NCBI RefSeq assembly: GCF_017873715.1 | Contig: NZ_JAGGKM010000009.1 | Coordinates: forward strand, 42,252-106,251 | Length of the DNA: 64,000 bases | DNA from: Cytobacillus luteolus | GTDB lineage: Bacteria > Bacillota > Bacilli > Bacillales > Bacillaceae_L | Direction of reading: 5' to 3' | Shown: one piece after another, positions 14,470-23,806 of the stretch | Layout: each line of letters begins with the position of its first letter | How positions within the stretch are numbered: the first letter of the stretch is position 1 | The notes under the pieces: model-generated | Databases searched by the model: none | What the model saw: the letters and a program-made list of their open reading frames with translations, nothing else | Told to the model about the DNA's origin: nothing | Made by a program: the position numbers and the translations under genes

Positions 14470-15696
14470 TTACATATTTTTTTCTACTAGTTCTGATTGA
14501 AGTGTTCCTGATTTTAGGATCCCATAGCCTATAATTATTGCTGGGACTGTTATTAGTAGTCCAGAAAGCAGCGCCATTTGTTCAGGTGCTATTTTTGCGA
14601 GTAAAGCACCAGTAAGAATCATTGTCGTGCCAAGGATAACATTAACTAAAGTATAGATAACAGAAAACAGTCGCCCCAGATACTTTTCTGGTATGTATTG
14701 CATAACCATAGTCCCGACAAACGTGTTTCCAACACTTACGCCAGTAAGAGCAATAATTAGCATCAACCCTCCTACTAAAATATTCGGTGAAAAGCTGAAA
14801 AAGGTATAGGCTATTCCTTCGATTAGAAAACCAATGGCAATCGCTTGCTTTGGCCACTTTTCAAAATACGGTGAAAGATAACCACCTAAAATTTGTCCAA
14901 TCCCAAAACAGGCATACAATATGCCAACTCCGATATTCTCTAATCCGTAGACTTCAAAGGCAAAAACATTAGGAATTAAGTTCATTACCCCTCCTCCAAT
15001 AGCCCAGAGAACATAATAAATTAAGATCAACTGGATAATCGGAACCTTTCGAATTAATGGAAATACAACCTTATATTGTTTAAGAGAGAATTTTTCATTT
15101 GTTTCATCATACTCATGTTTTGGAAATCTAGTTGTTAGCATAATTGATCCAGCTATCACCAAAGTGATTGCATTAACACCAAAGGCTAAATTACTTTCTA
15201 AGATAGTTGTAACAATTCCTCCTAGCATCGAACCCAGAACCATCATGATTCCAAAGGCTGTTGAATGTAAGGAATTTGCCTTAAGAATATTCTCTTTCTT
15301 GACCAATAACGGTATTGAAGAAGAACGAGTTGGCATTTGAATAGCTGTAGCTGACATCAAGATAAATGTTGAAACATATATCATCCAAATATCTTCAGCA
15401 GTCGAAACAAAGATAAGCGAAAAAGCGGCCAAAGCCTGAACAAAATCACAAATGACTAAAATCTTCTTTTTAGAAAAACGATCTGCTAGTAAGCCACCTA
15501 TTGGTCCGAATAACAGATGAGGTAACACTCGCAAAGCCATTGTAATCCCCAAGGCCACACTTGTATTTGAAAGGTGCATGAGTAGACTAAATACAGCAAT
15601 ACTGTGAAACCAATCTCCAACCCCACTAATAAAAACTGAAGTCAGAAATCGAGTATATTTCTTTTCTTCTTTTAAAAACGCTACGTTATTTTTCAT
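14470..15696 (-). CDS. MFS transporter (EntS/MFS_3-like)
   Basis: Major-facilitator protein of 408 residues with twelve predicted helices. The A-like motif between helices 2 and 3, FGPIGGLLADRFSKKKIL, is clear, and MQMPTRSSSIPLLVKKENILKANSL-type text after helix 4 is common in the MFS_3/enterobactin-exporter-like group of drug and siderophore exporters. Probably a proton-driven exporter; substrate not predictable. GGGGGATTCTG precedes the ATG. It ends 85 bases before the Mn2+ riboswitch and so is not itself controlled by it. Confidence 0.9.
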   Translation of the reverse strand: MKNNVAFLKEEKKYTRFLTSVFISGVGDWFHSIAVFSLLMHLSNTSVALGITMALRVLPHLLFGPIGGLLADRFSKKKILVICDFVQALAAFSLIFVSTAEDIWMIYVSTFILMSATAIQMPTRSSSIPLLVKKENILKANSLHSTAFGIMMVLGSMLGGIVTTILESNLAFGVNAITLVIAGSIMLTTRFPKHEYDETNEKFSLKQYKVVFPLIRKVPIIQLILIYYVLWAIGGGVMNLIPNVFAFEVYGLENIGVGILYACFGIGQILGGYLSPYFEKWPKQAIAIGFLIEGIAYTFFSFSPNILVGGLMLIIALTGVSVGNTFVGTMVMQYIPEKYLGRLFSVIYTLVNVILGTTMILTGALLAKIAPEQMALLSGLLITVPAIIIGYGILKSGTLQSELVEKNM

Positions 15697-15799
15697 CAGA
15701 ATCCCCCATCACCAAGCGATGAATTATATAGGATATTTTCGACAGGAAAATTGTAATACCTTTATAAAAATATTTGTTTAATCACTTTGAAATTTGACG

Positions 15800-15921
15800 T
15801 TCCTTTCCGCTGCAGGCACTTGCTTTCCGCGGGGAGGAAGTCGAGCCTCCTCAACGTACCGTTTGCGGGGCCTCGACCTTTCCTTTACTTCCCGCAGGAG
15901 TCAAGTGCCTTCCGCTCCAAT
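15800..15921. repeat. Imperfect palindromic intergenic repeat
   Basis: GGCACTTGCTTTCCGCGGG is mirrored by CCCGCAGGAGTCAAGTGCC about 60 bases later, with inner GTCGAGCC/GGCCTCGAC arms. The GC-rich composition stands out from the AT-rich surroundings. Similar GC-rich palindromes recur in many Bacillaceae genomes from memory; only one copy is in this window. Confidence 0.7.
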
Positions 15922-16014
15922 CCACTCGGTTAAATATTTTATCAACAACTCTAATTTTACGAGAAGTAACACTTAATAAAAACGAGCTACCTTGGGCAGC
16001 CCGCTTACAATCTG

Positions 16015-16572
16015 TTATTTATACTCCAAATGCTTATGTTCGAAAATTGATTCTGTCGAATTTCTGACTAAGATAAAGTGATTTACATTGTCTAATCCAT
16101 GTAAATTGCAATTGTGATGAGCGATAATTTGCTCAGCCGATAATACATTATTATCAGTTGTTGAATGCCCATCAGCTACTAACGTAACATCAAATCCAAG
16201 GACAGTCGCACTTCTAGATGTGGTGTCCACACAAAACTCCGTCTTACATCCAACAATCACTAAATGCTCTACATTTAACTCTTTTAGGGTTTCAGAAAGA
16301 GTAGTCAAATAGAAGGCATTGGTTGCTGTCTTTTGGATGACAAATTCTGTTTCTTGAGGAGCAATGCTTGGATGTATCTTTTGCTCTTCTGGATTGTTCG
16401 CACCCACATCTAAATCTTGAACATAAATAACAGGCAAATTGTCTTCTCTTGCTCTTTCAATCACATTTTTCATAACCTCGAGAACTTGTTCTTTCCTAAA
16501 AACAGGTCCAATCGAAGGGCCTTCAATGATGCCTACTTGTGCATCAATGACAAGAACAGCTGTTTTTGACAT
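16015..16572 (-). CDS. Isochorismatase-family cysteine hydrolase
   Basis: Protein of 185 residues with the isochorismatase-like fold: VLVIDAQVGIIEG (catalytic Asp), a lysine-containing strand FVIQKTATNAF, and the nucleophile loop VIVGCKTEFCVDTTSRSA with Cys in EFCVDTT and the cis-peptide-like upstream residues. Asp, Lys and Cys of the triad are all present. Family members hydrolyse amides such as nicotinamide or pyrimidine products; the specific substrate is not clear. The ATG at 16572 is chosen because AGGAGGA lies nine bases before; a longer frame to 16596 would contain that SD. Confidence 0.88.
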   Translation of the reverse strand: MSKTAVLVIDAQVGIIEGPSIGPVFRKEQVLEVMKNVIERAREDNLPVIYVQDLDVGANNPEEQKIHPSIAPQETEFVIQKTATNAFYLTTLSETLKELNVEHLVIVGCKTEFCVDTTSRSATVLGFDVTLVADGHSTTDNNVLSAEQIIAHHNCNLHGLDNVNHFILVRNSTESIFEHKHLEYK

Positions 16573-16726
16573 ACTCTTTTTCCTCCTAAAAAACACCTTA
16601 ATTAAACTTTCTTTACAGGATATTATGGTATTCTACGAAAACGTCCCAATTCCTACCAGCTCCAAAAATAAAAAAATCCCTTAAAAAGGGATAAAGATGG
16701 TAGATAAAGTATGTTTGATTTTCTTC

Positions 16727-16906
16727 TCAGATGACCGGATAGTACTGTTCATATTTTGGATTACAGTAATACGGCGGCCTAAAACCAATTTTAGAGATTT
16801 GAAAATAATAAGGGTTGTCATTATATAAAATTACTTCCTTTTCATTCGATTGGTAGAGTAGCATCAGTTCTATTTCCCAATTTAGTTGATAACCAGCGGC
16901 TTGCAT
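16727..16906 (-). CDS. Small hypothetical protein, 59 residues
   Basis: ATG at 16906 preceded by GAGGGGGA, stop TGA at 16727. The product is rich in Tyr, Asn and Gln and soluble: MQAAGYQLNWEIELMLLYQS at the start and GFRPPYYCNPKYEQYYPVI at the end. No known domain. Good SD and a continuous coding pattern support it. It is upstream of and parallel to the isochorismatase-like gene but separated by a weak hairpin (GGGAT/ATCCC near 16680). Confidence 0.6.
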   Translation of the reverse strand: MQAAGYQLNWEIELMLLYQSNEKEVILYNDNPYYFQISKIGFRPPYYCNPKYEQYYPVI

Positions 16907-17043
16907 ACGAATCCCCCTCTGACTTTTTCTTTCTTCCTACAATATTCAATCTTTTAATCATTTGACACTTTTGCCAGGCCAGGCACTTCATTAGCCCATA
17001 TTACATAATGTAATTCGGAATGAACTTTTTAGGAGGATACCGA

Positions 17044-17970
17044 ATGGCTAAAGAGAAAAGCAATCAGAATAATCAAGAGTATCCAATGTACCCAAATTAC
17101 GGGAAAATAACTAAGTATGAAGAAATTGCTCTAACTGTTCCTGAACAGCGTCAAGTTCGTCAACCAGGAGTAGAGAACCTAATGGTCCCTCGACCAATCA
17201 TCGAAAATCCAAATTATACAGGTAGTGGAAAACTAAAAGGGAAAGTTGCACTTATAACAGGTGGAGACAGTGGAATGGGAGCTGCAGTTGCCATTGCATT
17301 TGCTAAAGAAGGAGCAGATATAGCGATTGCATATTTAGATGAGTACGAGGATGCAACCCGGACGAAGAACCGGATAGAAGAACTAGGTAAGAGATGTCTA
17401 TTGCTGCCTGGTGATTTAAGACAGAAACAGCAATGTGTAGATATAGTTGAAAAAACAATCCAAGCTTTTGGTAAGTTGGATGTTTTATGTAACCATGTTG
17501 GTATCCAATTTCAACAATTAAGCTTACTTGATATAACAGATGAGCAGTTTGACGACACATTTAAGGTAAACATTTATTCACATTTTTACACTACTAGAGC
17601 AGCACTTAAATACTTAAAAGCAGGTAGTTCCATCATTAATACCGCTTCAGTTGTAGCTTATGTTGGATATGAACAATTAATTGATTACACAGCAACAAAA
17701 GCTGCAAACGTAGGATTTACACGGGCATTGGCTAACAACTTGGTGAAGGAAGGAATTCGTGTGAATGCAGTGGCGCCTGGGAAGTTCTGGACCCCTCTCA
17801 TCCCCTCCAGTTTCTCTGCTGACCAAGTACCTCTTGCAGGAAATCCGATGGATCGCCAGGGCCAACCTTTCGAGATAGCTCCGACATTTGTATACCTTGC
17901 ATCAGATGATTCACGCTTCGTTACAGGTCAGACATTACATGTTAATGGCGGTCAATTCACAGCGTCATAA
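17044..17970 (+). CDS. SDR oxidoreductase of the general-stress YhxC/YdaD type
   Basis: Classical short-chain dehydrogenase of about 308 residues with a 60-residue N-terminal extension containing [13 protein letters not shown] and [12 protein letters not shown], typical of the YhdF/YhxC/GSP39 group. It has [19 protein letters not shown] (NAD(P) loop), and the catalytic Ser, Tyr and Lys in [11 protein letters not shown] and DYTATKAAN. The usual NNAG element reads NHVG, a departure. ATG at 17044 follows AGGAGGATACCG; an upstream in-frame ATG would contain the SD. Related proteins are sigma-B-controlled in B. subtilis, but I see no clear sigma-B promoter here. Confidence 0.88.
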   Translation: MAKEKSNQNNQEYPMYPNYGKITKYEEIALTVPEQRQVRQPGVENLMVPRPIIENPNYTGSGKLKGKVALITGGDSGMGAAVAIAFAKEGADIAIAYLDEYEDATRTKNRIEELGKRCLLLPGDLRQKQQCVDIVEKTIQAFGKLDVLCNHVGIQFQQLSLLDITDEQFDDTFKVNIYSHFYTTRAALKYLKAGSSIINTASVVAYVGYEQLIDYTATKAANVGFTRALANNLVKEGIRVNAVAPGKFWTPLIPSSFSADQVPLAGNPMDRQGQPFEIAPTFVYLASDDSRFVTGQTLHVNGGQFTAS

Positions 17971-18019
17971 AAAAATACCCCCAATAAAATTTAAAAATTC
18001 AGTTGGGGGTATTTTATTT
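17970..18019. terminator. Bidirectional intrinsic terminator
   Basis: AAAAATACCCCCAA pairs with TTGGGGGTATTTTA around an AT-rich loop, between the convergent SDR and mtnN genes. Confidence 0.85.
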
Positions 18020-18037
18020 ATAATATCTTAGTTAATA

Positions 18038-18721
18038 TCACATCATCTTAATCATTTCTAATACAACAGCTGCTGATTGATTTGCCGCTAGCTTCTCAAA
18101 ATTTTCATAGGACATTGCTGCTTCATCATCAGCTTGATCTGAAATGCATCTGAGGATGAGAAACGGAATATTGTTTAAAAATGCGACGTGCCCTATTGCA
18201 GAGCCTTCCATTTCTACACATGCAGGTGAGTATTCATTTATTATCGTTTCTTTTAACCTAGTATCGCTTACAAAGCACTCACCACTTACAATTCTTCCAA
18301 AATGGTAATTAGGTTTAACTTCCAAAGTTTCACATGCCTTTTGAGCCAATACTATCATTCTATTATTCGCAATGAACGATTCTTGATAAGGAAACAAATT
18401 TTTCATTTGGGCTTTTCTCACATCATGGTGTGTGACATCTGAAGAAATAACCAGGTCTAGTATCCCAATTTCTTTTCGTAAACTCCCTGCAATCCCCGTA
18501 TTGATTATACAATCCACATTAAACCGATCAATTAGAATTTGTGTACAAGCAGCTGAATTAACCTTCCCAACCCCGCAACGTGTTAAAACAATATCTTTTC
18601 CAAATAATGTACCCGTGTAGAAAGGGAAGCCTGCGACAGTAGAGTTTTCATAAGTTTCCATTCTAGCAATAAGTAAATCTATTTCGACTTGCATTGCTCC
18701 TATAATGCCTATCTTCTTCAT
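18038..18721 (-). CDS. mtnN: 5'-methylthioadenosine/S-adenosylhomocysteine nucleosidase
   Basis: Hydrolyses MTA and SAH to adenine plus the thioribose sugar in methionine salvage and the activated methyl cycle. Protein of 227 residues: MKKIGIIGAMQVEIDLL with the catalytic Glu, INTGIAGSL, the substrate block VEMEGSAIGHVAF (catalytic/ribose Glu pair) and ILRCISDQADDEA with the catalytic Asp in SDQAD. The ATG at 18721 is preferred to one ten codons earlier, since homologues begin MKxIGIIGAM. Monocistronic and convergent with the SDR gene. Confidence 0.95.
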   Translation of the reverse strand: MKKIGIIGAMQVEIDLLIARMETYENSTVAGFPFYTGTLFGKDIVLTRCGVGKVNSAACTQILIDRFNVDCIINTGIAGSLRKEIGILDLVISSDVTHHDVRKAQMKNLFPYQESFIANNRMIVLAQKACETLEVKPNYHFGRIVSGECFVSDTRLKETIINEYSPACVEMEGSAIGHVAFLNNIPFLILRCISDQADDEAAMSYENFEKLAANQSAAVVLEMIKMM

Positions 18722-18891
18722 TGTATTTTTTCCTCTCAACTTATTTAGCATCTAACATTAATTCGACCATTTATCACTTTTTCCTTTTCAAAACACTGGG
18801 AAGTTTAATAGATTATGTTATGATAAATGTGTTAACTACACCTGAAGTTTAGTTAACGGTTAACATGTACTTTTGAAAATGGGGGATAATT

Positions 18892-19314
18892 ATGTATAAG
18901 CTTCGAGGTCATCATTTATTTTGCCTTCTTGGCTATCGTGGAATGGGTTATTCCGAAGAATATGTGGAGAATATGACTCGCTTGCATCAAACCTTAAGAG
19001 ATAATCCCAAAACGTTGGTTCAACTAGTAAAGGGCCCCGATCAGTTGTGTGAAAAATACCCTGATTCTGATCCGGATACATACCATTGTGAAGATGAAAA
19101 TATTTATGTAAGAGATGCTGCTATATTAGAAAAAATGGGACTAAAACTTGGACAAATATTGAAATGGGAGGAAATTGAATCAAGCGTTCAAAAGCATGTC
19201 ATCCCCTCCGATATTCAACATGTTTGTGAAACCTGTAACTGGCGATCATATGGAGTTTGTGAAGAAGGAATTCAAGATATTCTTGAAGGAAGGGGCTTAA
19301 GAGAGGTTAAGTAA
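18892..19314 (+). CDS. DUF1284 cysteine-rich protein
   Basis: Protein of 140 residues starting MYKLRGHHLFCLLGYRGMGY, the DUF1284 hallmark. Six cysteines (11, 53, 66, 112, 115, 123) include CETCNW and GVCEEG, which suggest an iron-sulfur cluster or zinc site in the C-terminal third. Function is not established. GGGGGATAATT precedes the ATG. It stands alone, divergent from mtnN, and ends at a terminator. Confidence 0.85.
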   Translation: MYKLRGHHLFCLLGYRGMGYSEEYVENMTRLHQTLRDNPKTLVQLVKGPDQLCEKYPDSDPDTYHCEDENIYVRDAAILEKMGLKLGQILKWEEIESSVQKHVIPSDIQHVCETCNWRSYGVCEEGIQDILEGRGLREVK

Positions 19315-19344
19315 ATTCTACCTCTAGTAATAACCATTTGAAAA

Positions 19345-19392
19345 AGCATAAAATTTCATGGTTTCCTCTGAAATTTTATGCTCATCTAAGCC
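19345..19392 (+). terminator. Intrinsic terminator after the DUF1284 gene
   Basis: AGCATAAAATTTCA and TGAAATTTTATGCT form a 14-bp stem; a T-run follows shortly after. Confidence 0.7.
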
Positions 19393-19451
19393 TTTTTTAT
19401 ATATTTACTACTTCATTAATAAAACTTATAAATAATAATCTGGCTATAATG

Positions 19452-19946
19452 TTATTCAATAACAACTAAAATGGCTTCCTGCTCTTCAGCCGCCTTTTTA
19501 TAAAATCCTAGCAGAAATTCAAAATTCTCAACTAAGTAATCTCTATCTTCCAGACTCCATTTACCATTCATTGGATAAATCTTATTCTCATTAAATTTCT
19601 TGATATCGTAACGGTCTGAGAGATTATTCAGAGTGATTTTTTGTAATTCACGATAAAGGTTCTGAACAGTTATTGGTTCATGATAACGCATGGGGCCATA
19701 CCCAAAATCCTCACCAACTGCTGTACCCCCGAGGATAGCTTCTCCAACAAATGAAACAATCGGTTTTTCTATATCAGGTTCACCTGTTAAAAGAAAATAT
19801 ATACCATGCCATGATTTATCTATATCTAGTGCTGTATCTTGAACATCATCTGAGTCTAAAACAAGTTCTTCGATATTATTGGGTTCCGCTTTGATCAGAG
19901 TCAATAGTGTGTTTGGCACTCTAAAAAATGTTGCAATCATTCCCAT
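19452..19946 (-). CDS. DUF1877 (YfbM-like) protein
   Basis: Protein of 164 residues. The opening MGMIATFFRV, the block DIDKSWHGIYFLLTG and the C-terminal KIYPMNGKW...LLGFYKKAAEEQEAILVVI match the DUF1877/YfbM family of small alpha/beta proteins with unknown function. The third of three consecutive ATG-like starts (19946) is chosen, since GGAGGA is six bases upstream and homologues begin MGM. It follows the ger operon on the same strand by 26 bases, so read-through from the ger transcript is possible. Confidence 0.85.
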   Translation of the reverse strand: MGMIATFFRVPNTLLTLIKAEPNNIEELVLDSDDVQDTALDIDKSWHGIYFLLTGEPDIEKPIVSFVGEAILGGTAVGEDFGYGPMRYHEPITVQNLYRELQKITLNNLSDRYDIKKFNENKIYPMNGKWSLEDRDYLVENFEFLLGFYKKAAEEQEAILVVIE

Positions 19947-19972
19947 CATCATTCCTCCATCACCAATACTAA

Positions 19973-21112
19973 TTAATATCCCTTGTTCTTCATCTTTCGA
20001 TCTCCAGCATGCGTTAATTCAATATCAATGACAATGTCCTTTAATGATTCCCTCGTCAATTCTACTTGATTATCTTGAATCTCTTTCCATCCTTGCAAAT
20101 TGGAACGATAGATTTTTTCTTTAACATTGTAAATGTCAATTCCCTGCGCAATTGCTGTTGTGAAAGTGGTCTCAATTTCTCTTGTAATGACTTTGTTCAA
20201 TTCCTTCTCTATTGCATTTTCAGCCAATTTATTTCCCTGTTCAATAATGGCACCTTTTCCTGTTAGATGTAATCTAAAACTGAGGGGATTTGTAGTGTTA
20301 ATTACAACCTTCCCCTTAGGTTTGAATATTTGAACAACCGTCAACTCGTTATTCGATTCTAATGTAGTCAAGCTTTTATTATAATCTCCATTCAGCCAGC
20401 GTTTACCGTTAAGTTCACTTTCCGAAAGCCACCCTTTTAATCTCCCTTTCTCAATAGCATAAATCCCATCCAATGTTACCACTTCAGTTTCTTTGCCTTG
20501 TTCTTTCCACTTTGTTGTAATCTTTACAGAAGGCAGTTGAACCGTAGTAGCAGGTTCATAAATATCAATGATAAATTCATGTAGCATGATTGGTGGAATA
20601 TGAGACCTTTGCTTAAAATGATCTTCTGGCATCACTAAGTTGGTATACATTGGCGGTAAGTTAAAATATCCTGAGATAGTCAGGATGTCTTCTACCTTTT
20701 CCTTTGTACCATAAATATAAGGTTTCAGACGAAGCTGTCGGTTCCGCGTCATACCATCTATCAACTTATCAAATTCCCCATGTTCCAAAAATTCCTCAGA
20801 TAAAACAATTGTCTTTACATGAGAGAAGTTAAGCCGTAAATGAGAGTTACTGACAAGATTATCAATTGCTGATAGGATGGCTTTTCCTTCTCCTTTTCCT
20901 ATATATACAGACGGTTTCCCAGAAGGTGTACCTGCTTGCTTGGCAAGATTACCGAAGCTAAACAATTGTGCATACACAATATAGTTTCCCTCTTTGTAGT
21001 CAAATCCTAAACTGGACACATGGTTTTCAGTTTGCAAGTCGTGTGCGTCCCAACACCCAGTAAGAAGTAAGAGGCAACATATAAACGAGAAAAGATATAG
21101 AGCTCTTTTCAT
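19973..21112 (-). CDS. Spore germinant receptor C subunit (GerAC/GerKC-like lipoprotein)
   Basis: Lipoprotein subunit of a GerA-type nutrient germinant receptor in the spore inner membrane. The signal ends in a lipobox LLTGC and continues WDAHDLQ, the typical GerAC opening. The body has the family's VSSLGFDYKEGNY, GKGEGKAILSAIDNL and SGYFNLPPMYTNL segments, and a C-terminal domain with helical repeats. 379 residues, normal for the family. Its ATG overlaps the gerA-type stop by one base (TAATG). Third gene of a three-gene operon in the order B-A-C. Confidence 0.93.
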   Translation of the reverse strand: MKRALYLFSFICCLLLLTGCWDAHDLQTENHVSSLGFDYKEGNYIVYAQLFSFGNLAKQAGTPSGKPSVYIGKGEGKAILSAIDNLVSNSHLRLNFSHVKTIVLSEEFLEHGEFDKLIDGMTRNRQLRLKPYIYGTKEKVEDILTISGYFNLPPMYTNLVMPEDHFKQRSHIPPIMLHEFIIDIYEPATTVQLPSVKITTKWKEQGKETEVVTLDGIYAIEKGRLKGWLSESELNGKRWLNGDYNKSLTTLESNNELTVVQIFKPKGKVVINTTNPLSFRLHLTGKGAIIEQGNKLAENAIEKELNKVITREIETTFTTAIAQGIDIYNVKEKIYRSNLQGWKEIQDNQVELTRESLKDIVIDIELTHAGDRKMKNKGY

Positions 21113-22596
21113 TACGGGGTATCATCTCCTTGTCTTGTAGTGTTTACAGCTCTTAGTGATTCTGGCCGTTTTCTTAATTTCGACCATGGCAATCTTAAAA
21201 CCGCACCAGTTAATTCCTCTAAAACAAGTGGAGAAATTGGGGTTAGATATGGAACCCCAAAGCTTTTAATAGTTGATAGATAAAGAACGATAAATAAAAG
21301 AGCCATGATAAATCCAAACATCCCTAAAAAGGCTGATAGAATGACGACAAAGAACCTTAGAAGTACAACAGTACCATTTAAAGATTGATTAACTAGTGTA
21401 AACGATGACACTACAGTTACACCTGTAACAACAAGCATCGTTGGAGAAGTAATTCCTGCTTGTATTGCTGATTCTCCGATTATTAATCCTCCTACTACCG
21501 CAACGGTTTGGCCAACTGCCTTTGGAAGACGTATCCCGGCTTCACGAAACAATTCAAATAAACCAAGCATAAGAAGTAATTCAATTGTCGCCGAAAAAGG
21601 AAGTCCCATTCTAGACACCGTAATTGTAGCAAGTAACGGAAAAGGAATTTGATCCATATTGAAAACGGAAACAGATAACCAAAACCCTGGAAGAAAGATA
21701 GCTAAAGTAATCCCTACTAATCGTAGTAAGCGCTGAAATGCAATAATATAGAATGGTGAATGGGCATCATCAGGTGATTTTAACAAATGTAACAAATTGG
21801 TTGGACCAATTAATACATTCGGCACACCATCAATGATCACAATAAACCTTCCTCTAATTAAAGATGTAACCGCAAAATCTGCAGTACCAATGTAATCAAT
21901 TAAAGGAAACAAGGAAAGCTTTCTATCTGCTAAAAGTTCCTCTAACTCACTGCTACTAACTACCACATCGATCTCAATATTGTTAATCCTCTTCTTTACT
22001 TCGTCAACGATTGACTTATCTATCACATCCGAAACATATAGCAAGGAAACTTTCGTTTTACTCCTTGTGCCAAGGACAAAATTTTCAACAGCAAGTGATT
22101 TAGTTTTCAAACGCTTTCGTATGAGAGCAATATTCGTTGTAATATCCTCAATAAATCCATCACGTGGTCCTCTAATAGACGATTCTGTATTCGATTCTTC
22201 TGGAGTACGAATAGGAGGGTTGGCGATGTTTATTGAATACAGCTCTTCATTCGTTAATAAGATTAATTCCCCTGAAAAAATTTTTGTAATCACGTCAGTC
22301 ATATCTTTTGCAGTTTTAACTTCAATAGGGTTAATTTGAAGTAATCTATGGGTTATTTGTACATTTCCGTCTTGATTTGTCTGCATTTTGCTTAGGCTAG
22401 GCAAAATAATTTCATTAATTTTATCAGAAGCAATTAATCCTTCTGTATAGATAAAAATGTAGTCTGTTGCTTTAAGACCTAGTGTATAGGTTTCAAATTT
22501 TACATCTCCACAATTTTTGAATACTTCCTTAAAGTAGCCTTCCTCCACTTTTATGGGCATAGGAACATCTTCGATATTATTGTTTGCTTTCATCAT
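21112..22596 (-). CDS. Spore germinant receptor A subunit (GerAA/GerKA-like)
   Basis: Membrane subunit of 494 residues with the soluble N-terminal domain (about 1-290) and five or so helices after it. Family marks include RGPRDGFIEDITTNIALIRK, RLKTKSLAVENFVLGTRSKT, the PNVLIGPTNLLHLLKSPDD block before the first helix, and GTADFAVTSLIRGRFIVIIDG. GerA-type A subunits form an oligomeric ligand-gated ion channel that releases cations on germination. It begins inside the end of the B-subunit gene (20-bp overlap) with AGAGGTG as SD. Confidence 0.95.
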   Translation of the reverse strand: MMKANNNIEDVPMPIKVEEGYFKEVFKNCGDVKFETYTLGLKATDYIFIYTEGLIASDKINEIILPSLSKMQTNQDGNVQITHRLLQINPIEVKTAKDMTDVITKIFSGELILLTNEELYSINIANPPIRTPEESNTESSIRGPRDGFIEDITTNIALIRKRLKTKSLAVENFVLGTRSKTKVSLLYVSDVIDKSIVDEVKKRINNIEIDVVVSSSELEELLADRKLSLFPLIDYIGTADFAVTSLIRGRFIVIIDGVPNVLIGPTNLLHLLKSPDDAHSPFYIIAFQRLLRLVGITLAIFLPGFWLSVSVFNMDQIPFPLLATITVSRMGLPFSATIELLLMLGLFELFREAGIRLPKAVGQTVAVVGGLIIGESAIQAGITSPTMLVVTGVTVVSSFTLVNQSLNGTVVLLRFFVVILSAFLGMFGFIMALLFIVLYLSTIKSFGVPYLTPISPLVLEELTGAVLRLPWSKLRKRPESLRAVNTTRQGDDTP

Positions 22597-23668
22597 GTTG
22601 TATCACCTCTTTTGATAGGAAACTCACAATGCCAAAAACGGTCAACAATAGGAAGAACCACCCTACTACAATGGGAAAGTAATACGTATGAATAAGATAA
22701 AGTAGCTGATTATCACTTATAGGAAGTAATACAGTAACAAGCATGAGGACAAACAGAGCACTTAACATCACTAGTTTAGCTCTTATTTGTTTAATTCCAA
22801 TAAGTTCAATCACCAGTAAAAAGGTGAGGGACAGGCGAATGAATGAACCGGATGACCATTGATATAAAGCGAGAAAATCGACATTTGTAATGTATTTTCC
22901 GATTTGGAGCAATCGCCATAAAGTGTAAGCTGGGTATCGCAATTCACTGGCCTCGTAAGGTCCAAATGTTGAGATAATTCCTGTAACTGGGCCAATAATT
23001 AGCCCCATTAGCATGAAAGCTAAGAGAAAGAGCACCCATAACTTAAGTCTACTTTTTAAATGGTGCTGTAAAAAGAGAATAATAATTAGCTCCGACAAAC
23101 CTCCGGCGACGACAAAGGCTCCTTGTACTATGGTTCCATACCCATTTTCAAATAATGGGAAGAGTAGGCTATAATCCTTTTTGGGGAGATTTGCAGCCAT
23201 AACAAAGTGACCTAAGATAATAATACTTGGGAAAATAAACCCTGCGCTTATCGCAATGGTCCCCAATCCATAATAAGCACTAATACAACAAAGGAGGAGT
23301 AAAAGAATAGTTGATACAACAACTGGTGTATCTGGCAGATAAGAATATTTCACCCATGTAACCGTGTCTTTTAAAGTAACCATCGATAGAAGGAGTAAAA
23401 CAAAGACCGATACATATGAGAGAAAAACAGACATCTTGTTTCCTAGCCTTGACTCAACCCAAGAAAAGATTGGCTCACTGTTTGATTTCTTATGAATATA
23501 ATGCAAAGGTAAGCTGAGGAGTAAAAAGAGAGTACCTATTAATAGAATTACCATCCAAGAATCACGTCCTGAACGAACTAATAATAGAGGGACAATGATA
23601 ACATGATTCATCAGCCCTGTTGATAACAGGATAATGGCAAATAGATGATACCCTCCTATTTTTGACAT
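22577..23668 (-). CDS. Spore germinant receptor B subunit (GerAB/GerKB-like)
   Basis: Integral membrane protein of 363 residues with ten predicted helices, the amino-acid/polyamine-transporter-like subunit that binds the germinant. Family text includes YHLFAIILLSTGLMNHVIIVP at the first helix and the YLPDTPVVV and FENGYGTIVQGAF regions. First gene of the operon, which is unusual, since the better-known gerA, gerB and yndDEF operons place the A subunit first. A sigma-G-type promoter precedes it at 23699-23729, and several GGAGG-like sequences precede the ATG. Confidence 0.92.
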   Translation of the reverse strand: MSKIGGYHLFAIILLSTGLMNHVIIVPLLLVRSGRDSWMVILLIGTLFLLLSLPLHYIHKKSNSEPIFSWVESRLGNKMSVFLSYVSVFVLLLLSMVTLKDTVTWVKYSYLPDTPVVVSTILLLLLCCISAYYGLGTIAISAGFIFPSIIILGHFVMAANLPKKDYSLLFPLFENGYGTIVQGAFVVAGGLSELIIILFLQHHLKSRLKLWVLFLLAFMLMGLIIGPVTGIISTFGPYEASELRYPAYTLWRLLQIGKYITNVDFLALYQWSSGSFIRLSLTFLLVIELIGIKQIRAKLVMLSALFVLMLVTVLLPISDNQLLYLIHTYYFPIVVGWFFLLLTVFGIVSFLSKEVIQHDESKQ

Positions 23669-23698
23669 ATTTTCTCTCCTCCCTCCCTCAGATGGGAA

Positions 23699-23729
23699 TA
23701 GTATGTGATTAAAGAGGAAAAATTATCTA
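23699..23729 (-). promoter_or_regulatory. Sigma-G-like forespore promoter of the ger operon
   Basis: Minus strand: TAGATAA (23729-23723), 17-bp spacer, CATACTA (23705-23699). The -10 is a full match to the sigma-G CATACTA element and the -35 fits TGNATA-type apart from one base. This is where forespore-specific expression of a germinant receptor is expected. Confidence 0.65.
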
Positions 23730-23751
23730 TATATGGATAAATAGTTATCTT

Positions 23752-23783
23752 CAATAAAAAAACGCCTGGATGTCCAAGCGTTA
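23752..23783 (-). terminator. Intrinsic terminator after the FAD monooxygenase
   Basis: AACGCTTGGA-cat-TCCAGGCGTT-type stem with TTTTTTT on the minus strand, between the monooxygenase stop and the ger promoter. Confidence 0.8.
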
Positions 23784-23806
23784 GTGGGTTTTTTAAAAAA
23801 TAGATC

